The notes beneath the pieces were generated by a model, which saw nothing but the letters and a program-made list of their open reading frames with translations, was not told where the DNA came from and did no database searches. Shown piece after piece: positions 26,593 through 36,010 of a stretch of DNA of 64,000 nt (positions are counted from its first letter, which is position 1; each line of letters starts with the position of its first letter). Source of the DNA: Gloeocapsopsis sp. IPPAS B-1203. Its GTDB lineage: Bacteria > Cyanobacteriota > Cyanobacteriia > Cyanobacteriales > Chroococcidiopsidaceae. The translations under genes and the position numbers were made by a program. The stretch covers positions 310,001 to 374,000 of the forward strand of contig NZ_PEIG01000001.1 of the NCBI RefSeq assembly GCF_002749975.1, written 5' to 3'.

Positions 26593-26604
26593 TCAATCGA
26601 TTGA
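26593..26604. promoter_or_regulatory. palindromic operator candidate 2
   Basis: Perfect 12-bp palindrome TCAATCGATTGA, 15 bases after the first operator and 80 bases before devB. The same half-site repeated in both elements suggests cooperative binding by the divergent TetR protein. Confidence 0.7.
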
Positions 26605-26683
26605 ATTATTCGCTTGATTAAAATTAGGTGAAATATGTAGAGGCTAATTAATATGCAAAGCCAAATAAGTAGGAAAGTAATCG

Positions 26684-27877
26684 ATGACAACATCTACTGA
26701 GATTGCAGTTTCCAAAACCCTTGTTCGTCGTCCCATTAGGCGATCAATTGCAGTACTTTTAGCCGTTGGATGTCTAACGCCCTTCATCTACTGGCAATTC
26801 CAGTCATTTCAATCGAGGAATTCGCCACCTCCAATTAAGCAGCCTGAGGTCAAAACGATCACTGCCTTAGGGCGGCTAGAGCCTGCAGGCGAAGTCATCA
26901 AGCTTTCAGCTCCTACATCAGCTCAAGGAAGTCGCGTAGAACAACTGCTTGTGAAAGAAGGAGATCCAATCAAAGTTAATCAAGTCATTGCAATTTTAGA
27001 TAACCGCGATCGCCTTCAAGCAGCATTAGAAGAGGCACAAGAGCAAGTACGAGTTGCCCAATCTGAGTTGGCGCAGGTACTAGCAGGAGCAAAGCGCGGC
27101 GAAATTCAAGCACAGCGTTTTGAGATTGCGCGTTTAGAAGCTGAGAGAGTCGGAAATTTGAACGCTCAAACGGCAACAGTTACACGTCTAGCAGCAGAAG
27201 TGCAAAATGCACAAACTGAGTATCAGCGTTACGAATCTCTATATCAAAACGGAGCAATTTCAGCATCAGAACGCGATCGCCAGCAGTTAGCTTTGACGAC
27301 GACTCAAAAACAACTCCAGGAAGCACAAGCGGCTTTAGAGCGGATTACAAAAGCCACTCAAGAGCAAGTCGCTGCAGCGCGTGCCACACTAGCACAGATT
27401 GCCGAAGTACGTCCAGTTGACGTGCAGACAGCCGAGGCAAGAGTAAGTCAGGCGATCGCCGCTGCCAAACAAGCAGAGAAAAATTTAGATCAAGCTTATA
27501 TCCGCACTCCTCAATCTGGTCGAATCCTCAAAATTCATGCCCGCCCTGGCGAACTCATTTCCAGTGAAGTAGGACTTGCTGAAATTGGACAAACCGAGCA
27601 AATGTATGCAGTTGCAGAGGTTTATCAAAGTGATATTCATCAGGTACGAGTCGGACAGTCGGTGAAGCTTACGAGCGAATCATTACCTAATACAGAACTA
27701 TATGGAACTGTAGAAAGCATTGGTTTACAGGTGCAGCGACAAGAAGTTATTAACAGCGACCCTTCAGACAATATTGACAGCAGAATTATCGAGGTCAAGG
27801 TGCAGCTAGATGCACCATCGAGTCAAAAAGTTGCTAACTTCACTAACCTTCAAGTTCAAACAGTGATTGAAACATGA
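26684..27877 (+). CDS. devB: DevB-like membrane fusion protein (HlyD family)
   Basis: A 397-residue periplasmic adaptor of an ABC exporter. It has one N-terminal membrane helix (about 19-36), a lipoyl-like half (ITALGRLEPAGEVIKLSAP and LLVKEGDPIKVNQVIAILDNRD), a long coiled-coil hairpin rich in Gln/Ala/Glu (about 105-250) and the closing lipoyl/beta-barrel part (TPQSGRILKIHARPGE, then VGQSVKL). It links the inner-membrane pair DevC/DevA with an outer-membrane TolC-type protein. The first gene of the operon, its stop overlaps devC by four bases (ATGA). In heterocyst formers the family exports envelope glycolipids; in others it serves stress export. The substrate here is unknown. Confidence 0.92.
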   Translation: MTTSTEIAVSKTLVRRPIRRSIAVLLAVGCLTPFIYWQFQSFQSRNSPPPIKQPEVKTITALGRLEPAGEVIKLSAPTSAQGSRVEQLLVKEGDPIKVNQVIAILDNRDRLQAALEEAQEQVRVAQSELAQVLAGAKRGEIQAQRFEIARLEAERVGNLNAQTATVTRLAAEVQNAQTEYQRYESLYQNGAISASERDRQQLALTTTQKQLQEAQAALERITKATQEQVAAARATLAQIAEVRPVDVQTAEARVSQAIAAAKQAEKNLDQAYIRTPQSGRILKIHARPGELISSEVGLAEIGQTEQMYAVAEVYQSDIHQVRVGQSVKLTSESLPNTELYGTVESIGLQVQRQEVINSDPSDNIDSRIIEVKVQLDAPSSQKVANFTNLQVQTVIET

Positions 27878-29043
27878 TACTTCAACAACTTCGCCGGAGA
27901 ACTCCTTTAGGTTGGATTCAACTGCGTCACAACAAAACACGCCTTTTAGTCTCAATTGGAGGCATTGCCTTTGCTGATATCTTGATGTTCATGCAACTGG
28001 GAATTCTTAATGGCTTGTACGACAGCAATACAGCACCGCATCGCCAATTACAAGCTGATATTGTGTTAGTCAGTACTCAAGCGCGTCAATTGACAAATTT
28101 GTTATCTTTTCCCCGACGGCGACTTTATCAAGCAATGGACGTACGTGGTGTTGCATCAGCGCAAGCTTTGTATATCAACTTCATTGACTGGAAACATCCT
28201 GAAACTCGCCAGAAAACTGCAATGTTAGTTGTCGGCGTAAATCCTGACACAAAAGCATTTGACCTGCCAGCGGTTAACCAAAGCTTAGATAAAATCAAGT
28301 TGCCAGATACAGTCTTGTTTGATCGCGCTGCGCGAGGTAACTACCAATGGGTTATCGACCAAGTTGAGCAAAAACGCACAGTCACGACAGAAATAGAACG
28401 ACGCACAATTACCATAGCAGGGCTGTTTGAACTGGGTGCATCCTTCACAACTGATGGTATTTTGCTGACGAGCGATCAAAGCTTTCTGAGGCTGTTTCCT
28501 AGCCGCCAAGCTGGACAGGTGAGCTTGGGATTAGTTCAGGTGCAACCTGGATCAGATCCAGAAGCCGTCGTTGAGGATTTAAATGCGTATTTGCCTCAAG
28601 ATGTTAAAGCTATGACGAAGCAGGGGTTTGTAGATTTTGAAAAAGCTTACATTGACCAAAATCAGCCGATCGCTTTTGTCTTTGGATTAGCAACGACGAT
28701 TGGTTTTATTGTAGGGATTGTCATTGTTTACCAAATCCTTTCTACCGACGTCAACGATCACTTAGCCGAGTACGCCACCTTTAAAGCAATGGGCTACCGC
28801 GATCGCTACTTATTAGGGGCAATCTTTGAAGAAGCACTAATTCTCGCTGCCATCGGTTTTATACCTGGTGTTGGAGTGTCTTTAGGACTATATAGCTTGC
28901 TGCGCCAGGTGGGAGCTTTGCCGATATATATGCCGTTATTGCGGTTGGTTTTGGTATTTACTCTGACTGTTGTTATGTGCAGTCTGTCGGGAATCGTTGC
29001 GACTCGTCAATTGCGCTCTGCAGATCCAGCAGACATTTTTTAA
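27874..29043 (+). CDS. devC: DevC-like ABC transporter permease (MacB/FtsX type)
   Basis: A 389-residue permease. It has an N-terminal helix (about 22-45, VSIGGIAFADILMFMQLGIL), a large periplasmic loop (about 50-260) and three C-terminal helices (about 265-290, 313-340, 355-378), the MacB/FtsX layout. Cyanobacterial DevC hallmarks are the opening TPLGWIQLRHNKTRLLVSIGG and the ending RQLRSADPADIF. It overlaps devB by four bases, and devA follows within 35 bases, so the complex is stoichiometrically encoded. Confidence 0.93.
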   Translation: MILQQLRRRTPLGWIQLRHNKTRLLVSIGGIAFADILMFMQLGILNGLYDSNTAPHRQLQADIVLVSTQARQLTNLLSFPRRRLYQAMDVRGVASAQALYINFIDWKHPETRQKTAMLVVGVNPDTKAFDLPAVNQSLDKIKLPDTVLFDRAARGNYQWVIDQVEQKRTVTTEIERRTITIAGLFELGASFTTDGILLTSDQSFLRLFPSRQAGQVSLGLVQVQPGSDPEAVVEDLNAYLPQDVKAMTKQGFVDFEKAYIDQNQPIAFVFGLATTIGFIVGIVIVYQILSTDVNDHLAEYATFKAMGYRDRYLLGAIFEEALILAAIGFIPGVGVSLGLYSLLRQVGALPIYMPLLRLVLVFTLTVVMCSLSGIVATRQLRSADPADIF

Positions 29044-29078
29044 TTTTGAATATTCTTGATTTACTCGCAATCAGCATC

Positions 29079-29780
29079 ATGCAGCAACCTGTTATTCATA
29101 TTCAACATCTCAATCACTACTTTGGTGAAGGTGAGTTACGCAAGCAAGTCCTATTCGACATTAATCTAGAGATTTTTGCCGGTGAAATTGTGATTATGAC
29201 CGGACCCTCTGGCTCAGGCAAAACAACGATTTTGACTTTAGTCGGAGGATTGCGATCGGCACACTCTGGTAGTTTAAAAGTATTAGGACAAGAACTTTGC
29301 CAAGCGACTTCTCAGCAATTAGTTCAAGCACGCAGACATAATGGCTACATTTTTCAAGCTCATAATCTGCATCGCAGTCTGACAGCACTCCAAAATGTGT
29401 GTATGGGTTTAGAAGTTCATGGCAATTTATCCCGCACCAAAATGCAATATCGAGCTGCTCAAATATTAACCGAGGTTGGATTAGGCGATCGCCTACACTA
29501 CTACCCTGACAATCTCTCTGGTGGGCAGAAACAACGAGTAGCAATTGCTCGTGCTTTGGTAAGTCACCCTAAAATTGTTCTCGCTGATGAACCTACAGCA
29601 GCACTTGACAGTAAATCGGGGCGAAATGTCGTTAATCTAATGCAGCAGTTAGCCCAAGAACAAGGTTGCACCATCCTGATGGTGACTCACGACAATCGGA
29701 TTTTAGATATTGCAGATCGAATTGTTCATATGGAAGATGGAACATTATCTAATAACACGCTATCCCTCGATGCCGCCTAG
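29079..29780 (+). CDS. devA: DevA-like ABC transporter ATP-binding protein
   Basis: A 233-residue ATPase of the DevA/MacB-type subfamily. Walker A is GPSGSGKTT, Q-loop region FQAHNLHRSL, signature LSGGQKQR, Walker B VLADEPTAALD, and the switch His is in MVTHD. The frame is open further upstream to a GTG at 28977, inside devC, but the ATG at 29079 (MQQPVIHIQHL) gives the family-typical start. It completes the DevBCA exporter. Confidence 0.93.
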   Translation: MQQPVIHIQHLNHYFGEGELRKQVLFDINLEIFAGEIVIMTGPSGSGKTTILTLVGGLRSAHSGSLKVLGQELCQATSQQLVQARRHNGYIFQAHNLHRSLTALQNVCMGLEVHGNLSRTKMQYRAAQILTEVGLGDRLHYYPDNLSGGQKQRVAIARALVSHPKIVLADEPTAALDSKSGRNVVNLMQQLAQEQGCTILMVTHDNRILDIADRIVHMEDGTLSNNTLSLDAA

Positions 29781-30433
29781 GTAGCTGAGACAAGATACTA
29801 AGTAGGTTTTAATCCACCTTTCTACTAACAATGAATTAGGATAATGACAAGGCAACTACGAAACGCGAGTAGGATTAGGATATCGAGCAACCAGAGGAGC
29901 ATCTACACTTGTACTCTACATAACCTAGATAGTATGATGCGTAAGAGCAAGAATGTTTTATTGATAGAATTCTCAGCACAAAAATTTTTAGTAGGACTTT
30001 TGCTATGTGTGCTACAGCAGTACTGCGTTGAGTGACTCAGCCGGTAAAATTTTACAATCGATAAAACTGTAGCTAATTTGCTATGGATTGCAAAAAGGCG
30101 TCTAGCTTGCTACTTTAATATGTTGACACTAGCGCAACAATGCTTGTTTCAACGCATAATTATATATACTTATAAATATTTTATTGTATGTGTTGATTGT
30201 CACAATAATAGGCTAATCCTAAAATTTAGTGTGAGTAAGCTATAAAACAGAATTTACCGATATCATAACTTGTGCGTAGACTACAGTAAGTCATTCATAA
30301 ATCTAGAGTAAAAGCAGCATTTTTCAGCATGGTAAGCAGTGTAGCTTAAAGTATGAATGGTTTAAGAAGCATCTCGATATGTAGATATCTAGTCACTCCT
30401 GCTGCAGTCAAGTTGATTTTTGTGTGAGGAATC
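29781..30433. other. intergenic region between devA and the TolC-type gene
   Basis: No supported gene. It is AT-rich with a few short open frames that lack ribosome sites and family resemblance. The length suggests that the TolC-type gene has its own promoter, although it functionally complements the upstream exporter. Confidence 0.5.
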
Positions 30434-32086
30434 GTGGTGAAACAATTACGTCACAGCTTGTGGTTGAGCCTTTCTATGATGGTGGCAGTATCTCAGACTG
30501 CTGATGCTGATACCTTGCCAGGTAATCTAATTGATAAGAATACATTTTTAAAACAGCACAATAGCAGTCATAATAGTTTATTGCTAAGCGCGATACCTAC
30601 CAATGCTGCAGATAAAGGTGTTATCCCTAGCCTTTCTCAAAAAGGTAGATCGACAGCTGGAGTTTTGTCCCAGAATAATACTCCGACAGATAATCGAAAC
30701 ATTGTTGTGCCCACGGTTCCTACTCCAGCAACGCCAGGAACTGCTATACCTGCTGCCCCTGACGTGCGTCCTCCAGCAGAGATACCAGATTATCTTAATC
30801 CCAGCCCTAATCCACTGCAATTTCCTACTCGACCAGAAGAAGTCCGTATTCAAGGAACTCAGCCGATTACATTTCAACAAGCACTAGAACTCGCACAGCG
30901 GAATAATCGCCAACTTCAAGTAGCTAGGCTCAATTTAGAGCGAAGCCGTGATACTTTACGCGAAGCCCAAGCTGCTTTGCTTCCTAATGTTGGTTTGAGT
31001 GCAGGGCTAACTCGTTCTTCATCTTCGTCTGGCAATCAAAACCCGTTTCAGCAACAAACTGGAGCTAGGACATCTTTCTCTGGTCAAGCACAACTGAGCT
31101 ACAGTATTTATACCTCTGGAGAGAGAAGCTCTCGCATTCGTGCAGCAGAAGAACAAATCCGTTTAAATGAATTACAGCTAGAGCAAACAGCACAACAACT
31201 TCGATTAGACGTTGCCAACGATTACTATAATTTGCAAGCGTCAGATGAGTTAGTCCGCATTAACCAGTCTGCTGTAACAAACGCTCAAGCAAGTTTACGT
31301 GACGCTCAAGCATTAGAACAGGCTGGCGTAGGAACGCGATTTGATGTACTGCAATCTGAAGTACAACTTGCTAATGCCACACAAGAATTAACAAATGCTC
31401 TAAGTCAGCAGCAAAATAGTCGCCGTCAATTAGCCGCACGGCTAAGTTTAGCACAGTCAGTAAGTCTTGCAGCAGCAGAGCCAGTTCAAATTGCAGGGCT
31501 ATGGAACTTACCGCTCGAAGATAGTATCGTACTCGCATTTCGTAACCGTTCAGAACTTCAGCAGCAATTAGCCCAACGTAATATCAGTGAAGCACAGCGA
31601 CGGATAGCTTTATCACAACTTGGGCCGCGTGTCAATGTCTTAACAAGTTACGATGTGAATGACACTTTTAATGATGGTTCAGGAATTACCGATAATTATT
31701 CTTTGGGGGCTAACGTGTCGCTTAACTTGTACGATGGTGGAGCCGCAAGAGCAAGAGCACGACAAGAAGAAGCAAATATTGCGATCGCAGAGACTAATTT
31801 CGCGGATACTCGTAACCAAGTGCGCTTTGAGGTTGAAGAATCCTACAACACTTTGCAGGCAAACTTAGCTAATATTCAAACAGCTTCTGTTGCCTTAGAA
31901 CAAGCAAGAGAAGCACTACGCTTAGCGCGGCTACGCTTCCAAGCCGGAGTAGGTACACAAACTGAAGTCATTGATGCTGAAAATGCTTTGACTAATGCTG
32001 AAGGCAATCGAGTTACTGCAATCTTGGACTACAACCGTGCTTTGGCAAGACTACAACGTGCAATTAGCTCTAGTCAACCACGCTAG
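30434..32086 (+). CDS. TolC-type outer membrane efflux protein
   Basis: A 550-residue outer-membrane factor. It begins with GTG (two GTG codons in tandem after GAGGAATC) and a signal peptide (LWLSLSMMVAVSQTADA). A low-complexity Pro/Asn/Thr linker (about 60-135) follows, then two homologous OEP halves with long amphipathic helices: ITFQQALELAQRNNRQLQVA (about 142-162) and LEDSIVLAFRNRSELQQQ (about 357). It resembles HgdD/TolC of cyanobacteria, which partners DevBCA. It lies 653 bases after devA on the same strand, so it is probably the exit duct of that exporter and possibly also of the type I-secreted RTX proteins (inference). Confidence 0.9.
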   Translation: MVKQLRHSLWLSLSMMVAVSQTADADTLPGNLIDKNTFLKQHNSSHNSLLLSAIPTNAADKGVIPSLSQKGRSTAGVLSQNNTPTDNRNIVVPTVPTPATPGTAIPAAPDVRPPAEIPDYLNPSPNPLQFPTRPEEVRIQGTQPITFQQALELAQRNNRQLQVARLNLERSRDTLREAQAALLPNVGLSAGLTRSSSSSGNQNPFQQQTGARTSFSGQAQLSYSIYTSGERSSRIRAAEEQIRLNELQLEQTAQQLRLDVANDYYNLQASDELVRINQSAVTNAQASLRDAQALEQAGVGTRFDVLQSEVQLANATQELTNALSQQQNSRRQLAARLSLAQSVSLAAAEPVQIAGLWNLPLEDSIVLAFRNRSELQQQLAQRNISEAQRRIALSQLGPRVNVLTSYDVNDTFNDGSGITDNYSLGANVSLNLYDGGAARARARQEEANIAIAETNFADTRNQVRFEVEESYNTLQANLANIQTASVALEQAREALRLARLRFQAGVGTQTEVIDAENALTNAEGNRVTAILDYNRALARLQRAISSSQPR

Positions 32087-32134
32087 TTTAGTGGCTAGTG
32101 GCTGGTAACTAGTGGTTAGTTGTTTTTCTAGTCA

Positions 32135-34252
32135 CTAGTTACTCTGCTGCGGCTTGGGAGTCATCAAGTGTACTTTGGAGGTAATAAACTTTTCTGGATT
32201 TTGTAAGAACGATTGGCATTTATTTTCTAGCACTACACAAATGTTACTTAAAGCTTCTTGATAACTTTCCACATCTCCTTGTGCCAAAAAAAGTTTCGCG
32301 GCTTGCTTTAAATCTGTCAACGCACTGGAATGGTCTTGGTTCTGAGTTTTGTCACTTTGAGCAATTTCGTAGCGAACAATACCCCGCTTAATATATGCTT
32401 CAGCTTCTTGATTGTTAAGTCGCAAAGCTTGATTGAAGTCATTGATGGCTTCTTGATAGCCTGGATGCTGAATATTTTTACTATTTTGCGCTAATTTATA
32501 GTAAGAAATGCCTCTTTTTACGTATGCTTTAGCATTGCTTGGGTTCAGCATCACAGTTTGGTTGAAGTCACTAATAGCTGCCAAATAATTTTTATCTGTA
32601 TCTTTACTGAATTTAGCAGTGTCATGGCGGACAATACCGCGACTCAGGTAAGCTTCCTCAGCTGATGGGTTAAGTTGCAACGCTTGATCAAAATCAGCGA
32701 TCGCAGCTTGATATTCCATCACAGGATTACTACTATGTTGGGCTATCTCATAACGAGCATTACCACGGTTGACATAAGCATTAGCATCGTTAGGATTATA
32801 AAGTAAAGCGCGATTGAAATTTTCAATTGCTCCTTTGTAGTCACCTAATTTGTAATGAAAATTGCCTTGATCGTAGTAAGCAATCGAAATTTGATTACCA
32901 TTTAGTGAAGGTTGTGGTATTGCAGGTTTTGCCTCACTTCTATCAGGAAAAAGATTGGCGATAGTTTGTGGAGAAATTTGCAGATCGTGAACAATTACAA
33001 TAATCTCTAGACAAACTAGTGCTCCTGTGCCAATCAAACCCCACATCAAAGGATTAAATCTCTTTTTATGTTTCCCAACAACTAGTTTTGCAGTTGGGTT
33101 AGCTGCAGCGGAATTAAAAGCTGATAGTACTTGCTGCTGATAGTCTTTTTTTGGTAGTGTGACACGCTTGCGCTTCACTGGTTGGAGGTGTTGACCTGCA
33201 CGAACAGCTTGTAGTGAAGGAAACTGATCGCGTCCTCCTAGTCTGACTGCACGCTCGCACCAAGGACAAGAACTAAGGTGGTTGCTGTAGCGGTGTTGGT
33301 TATTTGATGTGCAAGTTATCAGCGATTTTTCTGCTTCAATTAAAGCAGTTTGCCATGCTTGGGCATTCGGTCGCAATTTAGGATTGTGATGCCCTTCTTC
33401 AAAACAACGTAAGAAAAGCTGCTGTAAGGAAGGATAAAGGAGTTCAAAAGGGGGTGCGATCGGCGTAGGATTGTAGGGGACGCGCTTGCTTTTACTGTAG
33501 ACAAAATGTCCAGCATTAATGCGTGCTGAAAATGAAGGGGGATCGCCAATTCCTTGATAGATGCCAGCAAACGGGTGCGTTCCTTCCATCAAGAGTTGAA
33601 ATAACAGCACTGCTAATCCAAAAAGGTCGTGTTCTGGTTTGCGCTCGAAGTGGGCGAAGTTTTTGCCTTGTAATTCAGGCGGAGTAAATTCTGCTTTCCC
33701 AACTCCACAGCGATACACATAGCCACTTTTAGGATCTGGCACTTGAAATGAGTCAGTGTCTACCAAAGTAATTAAGGCAGTATCACTCACAAGAATATTT
33801 GATTCGTTGATATCTCCAATACAATAACCTCGGGAGTGCAGTGCTCCCATTGCGGTGACAAGGTTACGTGCTGTGCGGTGTAAGTAAAGATAGTTAAAGA
33901 AGGGGCAGGTTTGGCGGCGGGTTTTGGGGTTATAGAACTCTAAGACCGAGTGCATCTTGTGAACGCGAGGCATCAAAAAGCCGATAACGCGATCGCTACC
34001 ATCTCCTGGATACAACAAATCAGTAGGCCAAGCAATCGAAATATGCCCTTTTGCTGCTGTAGGATTTTCTGGCGGATTAGCAAGCATTGCCATGAGTTTT
34101 TGCGCGTGAGCCTTGGTTGGCTTGTGATAAACTTTTGCCACCAACTGCTCGTCTTGCGGCAAGACAAAAACTCGCGCTTCACCCCCATGTCCTACAGTCA
34201 ACTTGGGTTCAATGGTGATAATTTGTTTGTTCGATTGACGTTGCAACCGCAT
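32135..34252 (-). CDS. YegI-like protein kinase with TPR repeats
   Basis: A 705-residue protein. The N-terminal part (about 1-300) is a divergent kinase: ATP-binding Lys in LVAKVYHK, catalytic loop YCIGDINESNIL (GD-I-N-xxN in place of HRD-K-xxN) and VDTDSFQ in place of DFG, as in the YegI family. A Cys-containing patch (CPWCERAVRLG) follows, then a single transmembrane helix (about 400-420, LMWGLIGTGALVCLEIIVIV). At least four TPR units follow (about 450-670; e.g. AIENFNRALLYNPNDANAYV). It is preceded by a PP2C phosphatase gene 12 bases upstream, a conserved kinase/phosphatase pair. The usual third partner, a TerY-like von Willebrand A protein, is absent. Signal and targets are unknown. Confidence 0.87.
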   Translation of the reverse strand: MRLQRQSNKQIITIEPKLTVGHGGEARVFVLPQDEQLVAKVYHKPTKAHAQKLMAMLANPPENPTAAKGHISIAWPTDLLYPGDGSDRVIGFLMPRVHKMHSVLEFYNPKTRRQTCPFFNYLYLHRTARNLVTAMGALHSRGYCIGDINESNILVSDTALITLVDTDSFQVPDPKSGYVYRCGVGKAEFTPPELQGKNFAHFERKPEHDLFGLAVLLFQLLMEGTHPFAGIYQGIGDPPSFSARINAGHFVYSKSKRVPYNPTPIAPPFELLYPSLQQLFLRCFEEGHHNPKLRPNAQAWQTALIEAEKSLITCTSNNQHRYSNHLSSCPWCERAVRLGGRDQFPSLQAVRAGQHLQPVKRKRVTLPKKDYQQQVLSAFNSAAANPTAKLVVGKHKKRFNPLMWGLIGTGALVCLEIIVIVHDLQISPQTIANLFPDRSEAKPAIPQPSLNGNQISIAYYDQGNFHYKLGDYKGAIENFNRALLYNPNDANAYVNRGNARYEIAQHSSNPVMEYQAAIADFDQALQLNPSAEEAYLSRGIVRHDTAKFSKDTDKNYLAAISDFNQTVMLNPSNAKAYVKRGISYYKLAQNSKNIQHPGYQEAINDFNQALRLNNQEAEAYIKRGIVRYEIAQSDKTQNQDHSSALTDLKQAAKLFLAQGDVESYQEALSNICVVLENKCQSFLQNPEKFITSKVHLMTPKPQQSN

Positions 34253-34264
34253 AGCCCAAAATTA

Positions 34265-35065
34265 TTAACTTAGTGTTGCCAACAAAAGTGTTAAATCATC
34301 GTCTGTTCGTTCAGCGATCCTCGGAGAACGCAAAAAAGATACTAATTGGTCTTTTGCTGCTGTTTCATCTTGGATCTGGGCAACAAAATGAAACAAGGGA
34401 GAGAAAAAAGGTGCATAGGGTTTTCCTTGATCTAATTCCAAAGCGAGCATTTGCAATCCATCAGATAACAATGCAATCTTAGCTGTTTTCCCTTGCCAGA
34501 GAGTAATTTGTGCCGTATCAAGTGCTTGTGGCGAGACGAGGAAAGTTGTTTCATTAATGTATTCCCCAAATTGAGGCGTAGTTAAAGAAATTAAATTACC
34601 TTGCTGATCGCTGGCAACTGCGACACCATCACCAACTTGGGCTGCAACGACAAGGCTAGGTGTTGCAACGACAAGAATTAATGTTGTTGCAAGTTCGCGG
34701 GCGGATAGCTGACAGGCAACAGCCTCTGCTTCTACAGTTGTCCTGGCTACGGTGAGAGCTTCGTTTAATAGTACGCGCCATTCACTATCATTGTTAGGTA
34801 GTGGCGGTATTGCTAAGCGATCGCGAACTGTTTTCACGGCTGTTTGTGCCGCAACAATTGCACCAACTTTCCCTAAATTTGCAGAACCCGCACCATCAGC
34901 CACGGCAGCTACTAAAATTCCTTCAGGTAACTTTTCCCAAAAATGTGCATCTTGGCACAGTTGCCCTACTTTCTCGTGACCTCTACCACGTACTGACGCT
35001 GCTGCCACACGCCAGCTAACTTCTTCAACCGTATTCTTTTGTCTGAAGAAGTCATTCACGTTCAT
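34265..35065 (-). CDS. PP2C-type protein phosphatase
   Basis: A 266-residue phosphatase of the PP2C_2 type. Metal-binding motifs are CQDAHFW (family: QD), VAAVADGAGSA (family: DGxG), LLSDGLQML (family: SDG) and the C-terminal TDDDLTLLL (family: DD). No membrane segments. It lies immediately upstream of the YegI-like kinase on the same strand, so it probably reverses that kinase's phosphorylation. Start ATG at 35065; there is no close gene upstream. Confidence 0.92.
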   Translation of the reverse strand: MNVNDFFRQKNTVEEVSWRVAAASVRGRGHEKVGQLCQDAHFWEKLPEGILVAAVADGAGSANLGKVGAIVAAQTAVKTVRDRLAIPPLPNNDSEWRVLLNEALTVARTTVEAEAVACQLSARELATTLILVVATPSLVVAAQVGDGVAVASDQQGNLISLTTPQFGEYINETTFLVSPQALDTAQITLWQGKTAKIALLSDGLQMLALELDQGKPYAPFFSPLFHFVAQIQDETAAKDQLVSFLRSPRIAERTDDDLTLLLATLS

Positions 35066-36010
35066 TTGATCTCACTAAAAACACCACATCATTAACATAG
35101 ATAACTCGGATAGGCAAACAGCTAAGAATTGTTCCTGCCTTTCCCTTAAATTAGAAATCTAACCTCTTATATAGTAATCAGAATCTGCCGTTCAAGGATT
35201 TGTCATCCAATGTTTTAAACTTTTTTCATAAGTACTTCATCAATAATTTACTTAAATTTATGCAAGTTACTCAGGACACGTGCTATCTTAATGGGTTTAC
35301 TCTTGTTCAGTAGACATAAACTCAGGTGTTTTGTGCCATAATCACTCCAACCTATTCAGTCTAAGGTTTACTACTATACTGCATTGCTAGGTCAGTCATT
35401 TGGCTGTCAATACATGGTTAAACGCATTCTACCTATTCAGAGTTCTCAGCCAACCTTATCAAGTTCTTCCTTGCTTTTGACCCAAACATGACGGAAGCAC
35501 TAAGTAGGTAAGTTTGTGTAGCATCATAAGAAGAACGCTCATGTGACAGCTACTCAGCACTTTTCCAGCGAAAGTGTTCTGCAGTAATAGTCTTCTTGCA
35601 ATTATGTATGCTTCTGCCTTACTACGAAGTTGTCAGACAGCTTCTTATAGAGACTAAGTGGCTCTCTAGGACTAGTATTTTGTTCCTTGTGCTAAAAGCA
35701 ATCTCGATTAGATAAATGATACGTAGACTGTGGACTGTTAATATATGTAGTTAATATCATTTCCAGTTCACAAGAACTGTATCTCTAATGTAAAATTCAT
35801 ATAACTTAACAAGTCAATACTATTGAGGTAGTAGGATAGCTTCTAAATAATGAAAAAATATTGTTACTGCTCTCGTCTGTTTCAATTTCCATTTCAAAGA
35901 AAGAATAAAAATAATTGATTTAATAAACTTAAATTCAGTTACAAAACAATAGTTTAAAAGAATATCTCATATTAGGGTACTTTTATAAAGTTATAAGGTT
36001 TCAGTTATAA
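35066..36010. other. long intergenic region upstream of the pix operon
   Basis: 945 bases between the divergent phosphatase gene and pixG. I see no coding frame, RNA gene or repeat that I can support. The size fits long leaders or complex control of the phototaxis operon, but no specific site is recognised. Confidence 0.5.

Noticed and set aside
29844-30035. 63-codon open frame after devA
   Set aside because: Atypical composition, no ribosome site and no recognisable motif.
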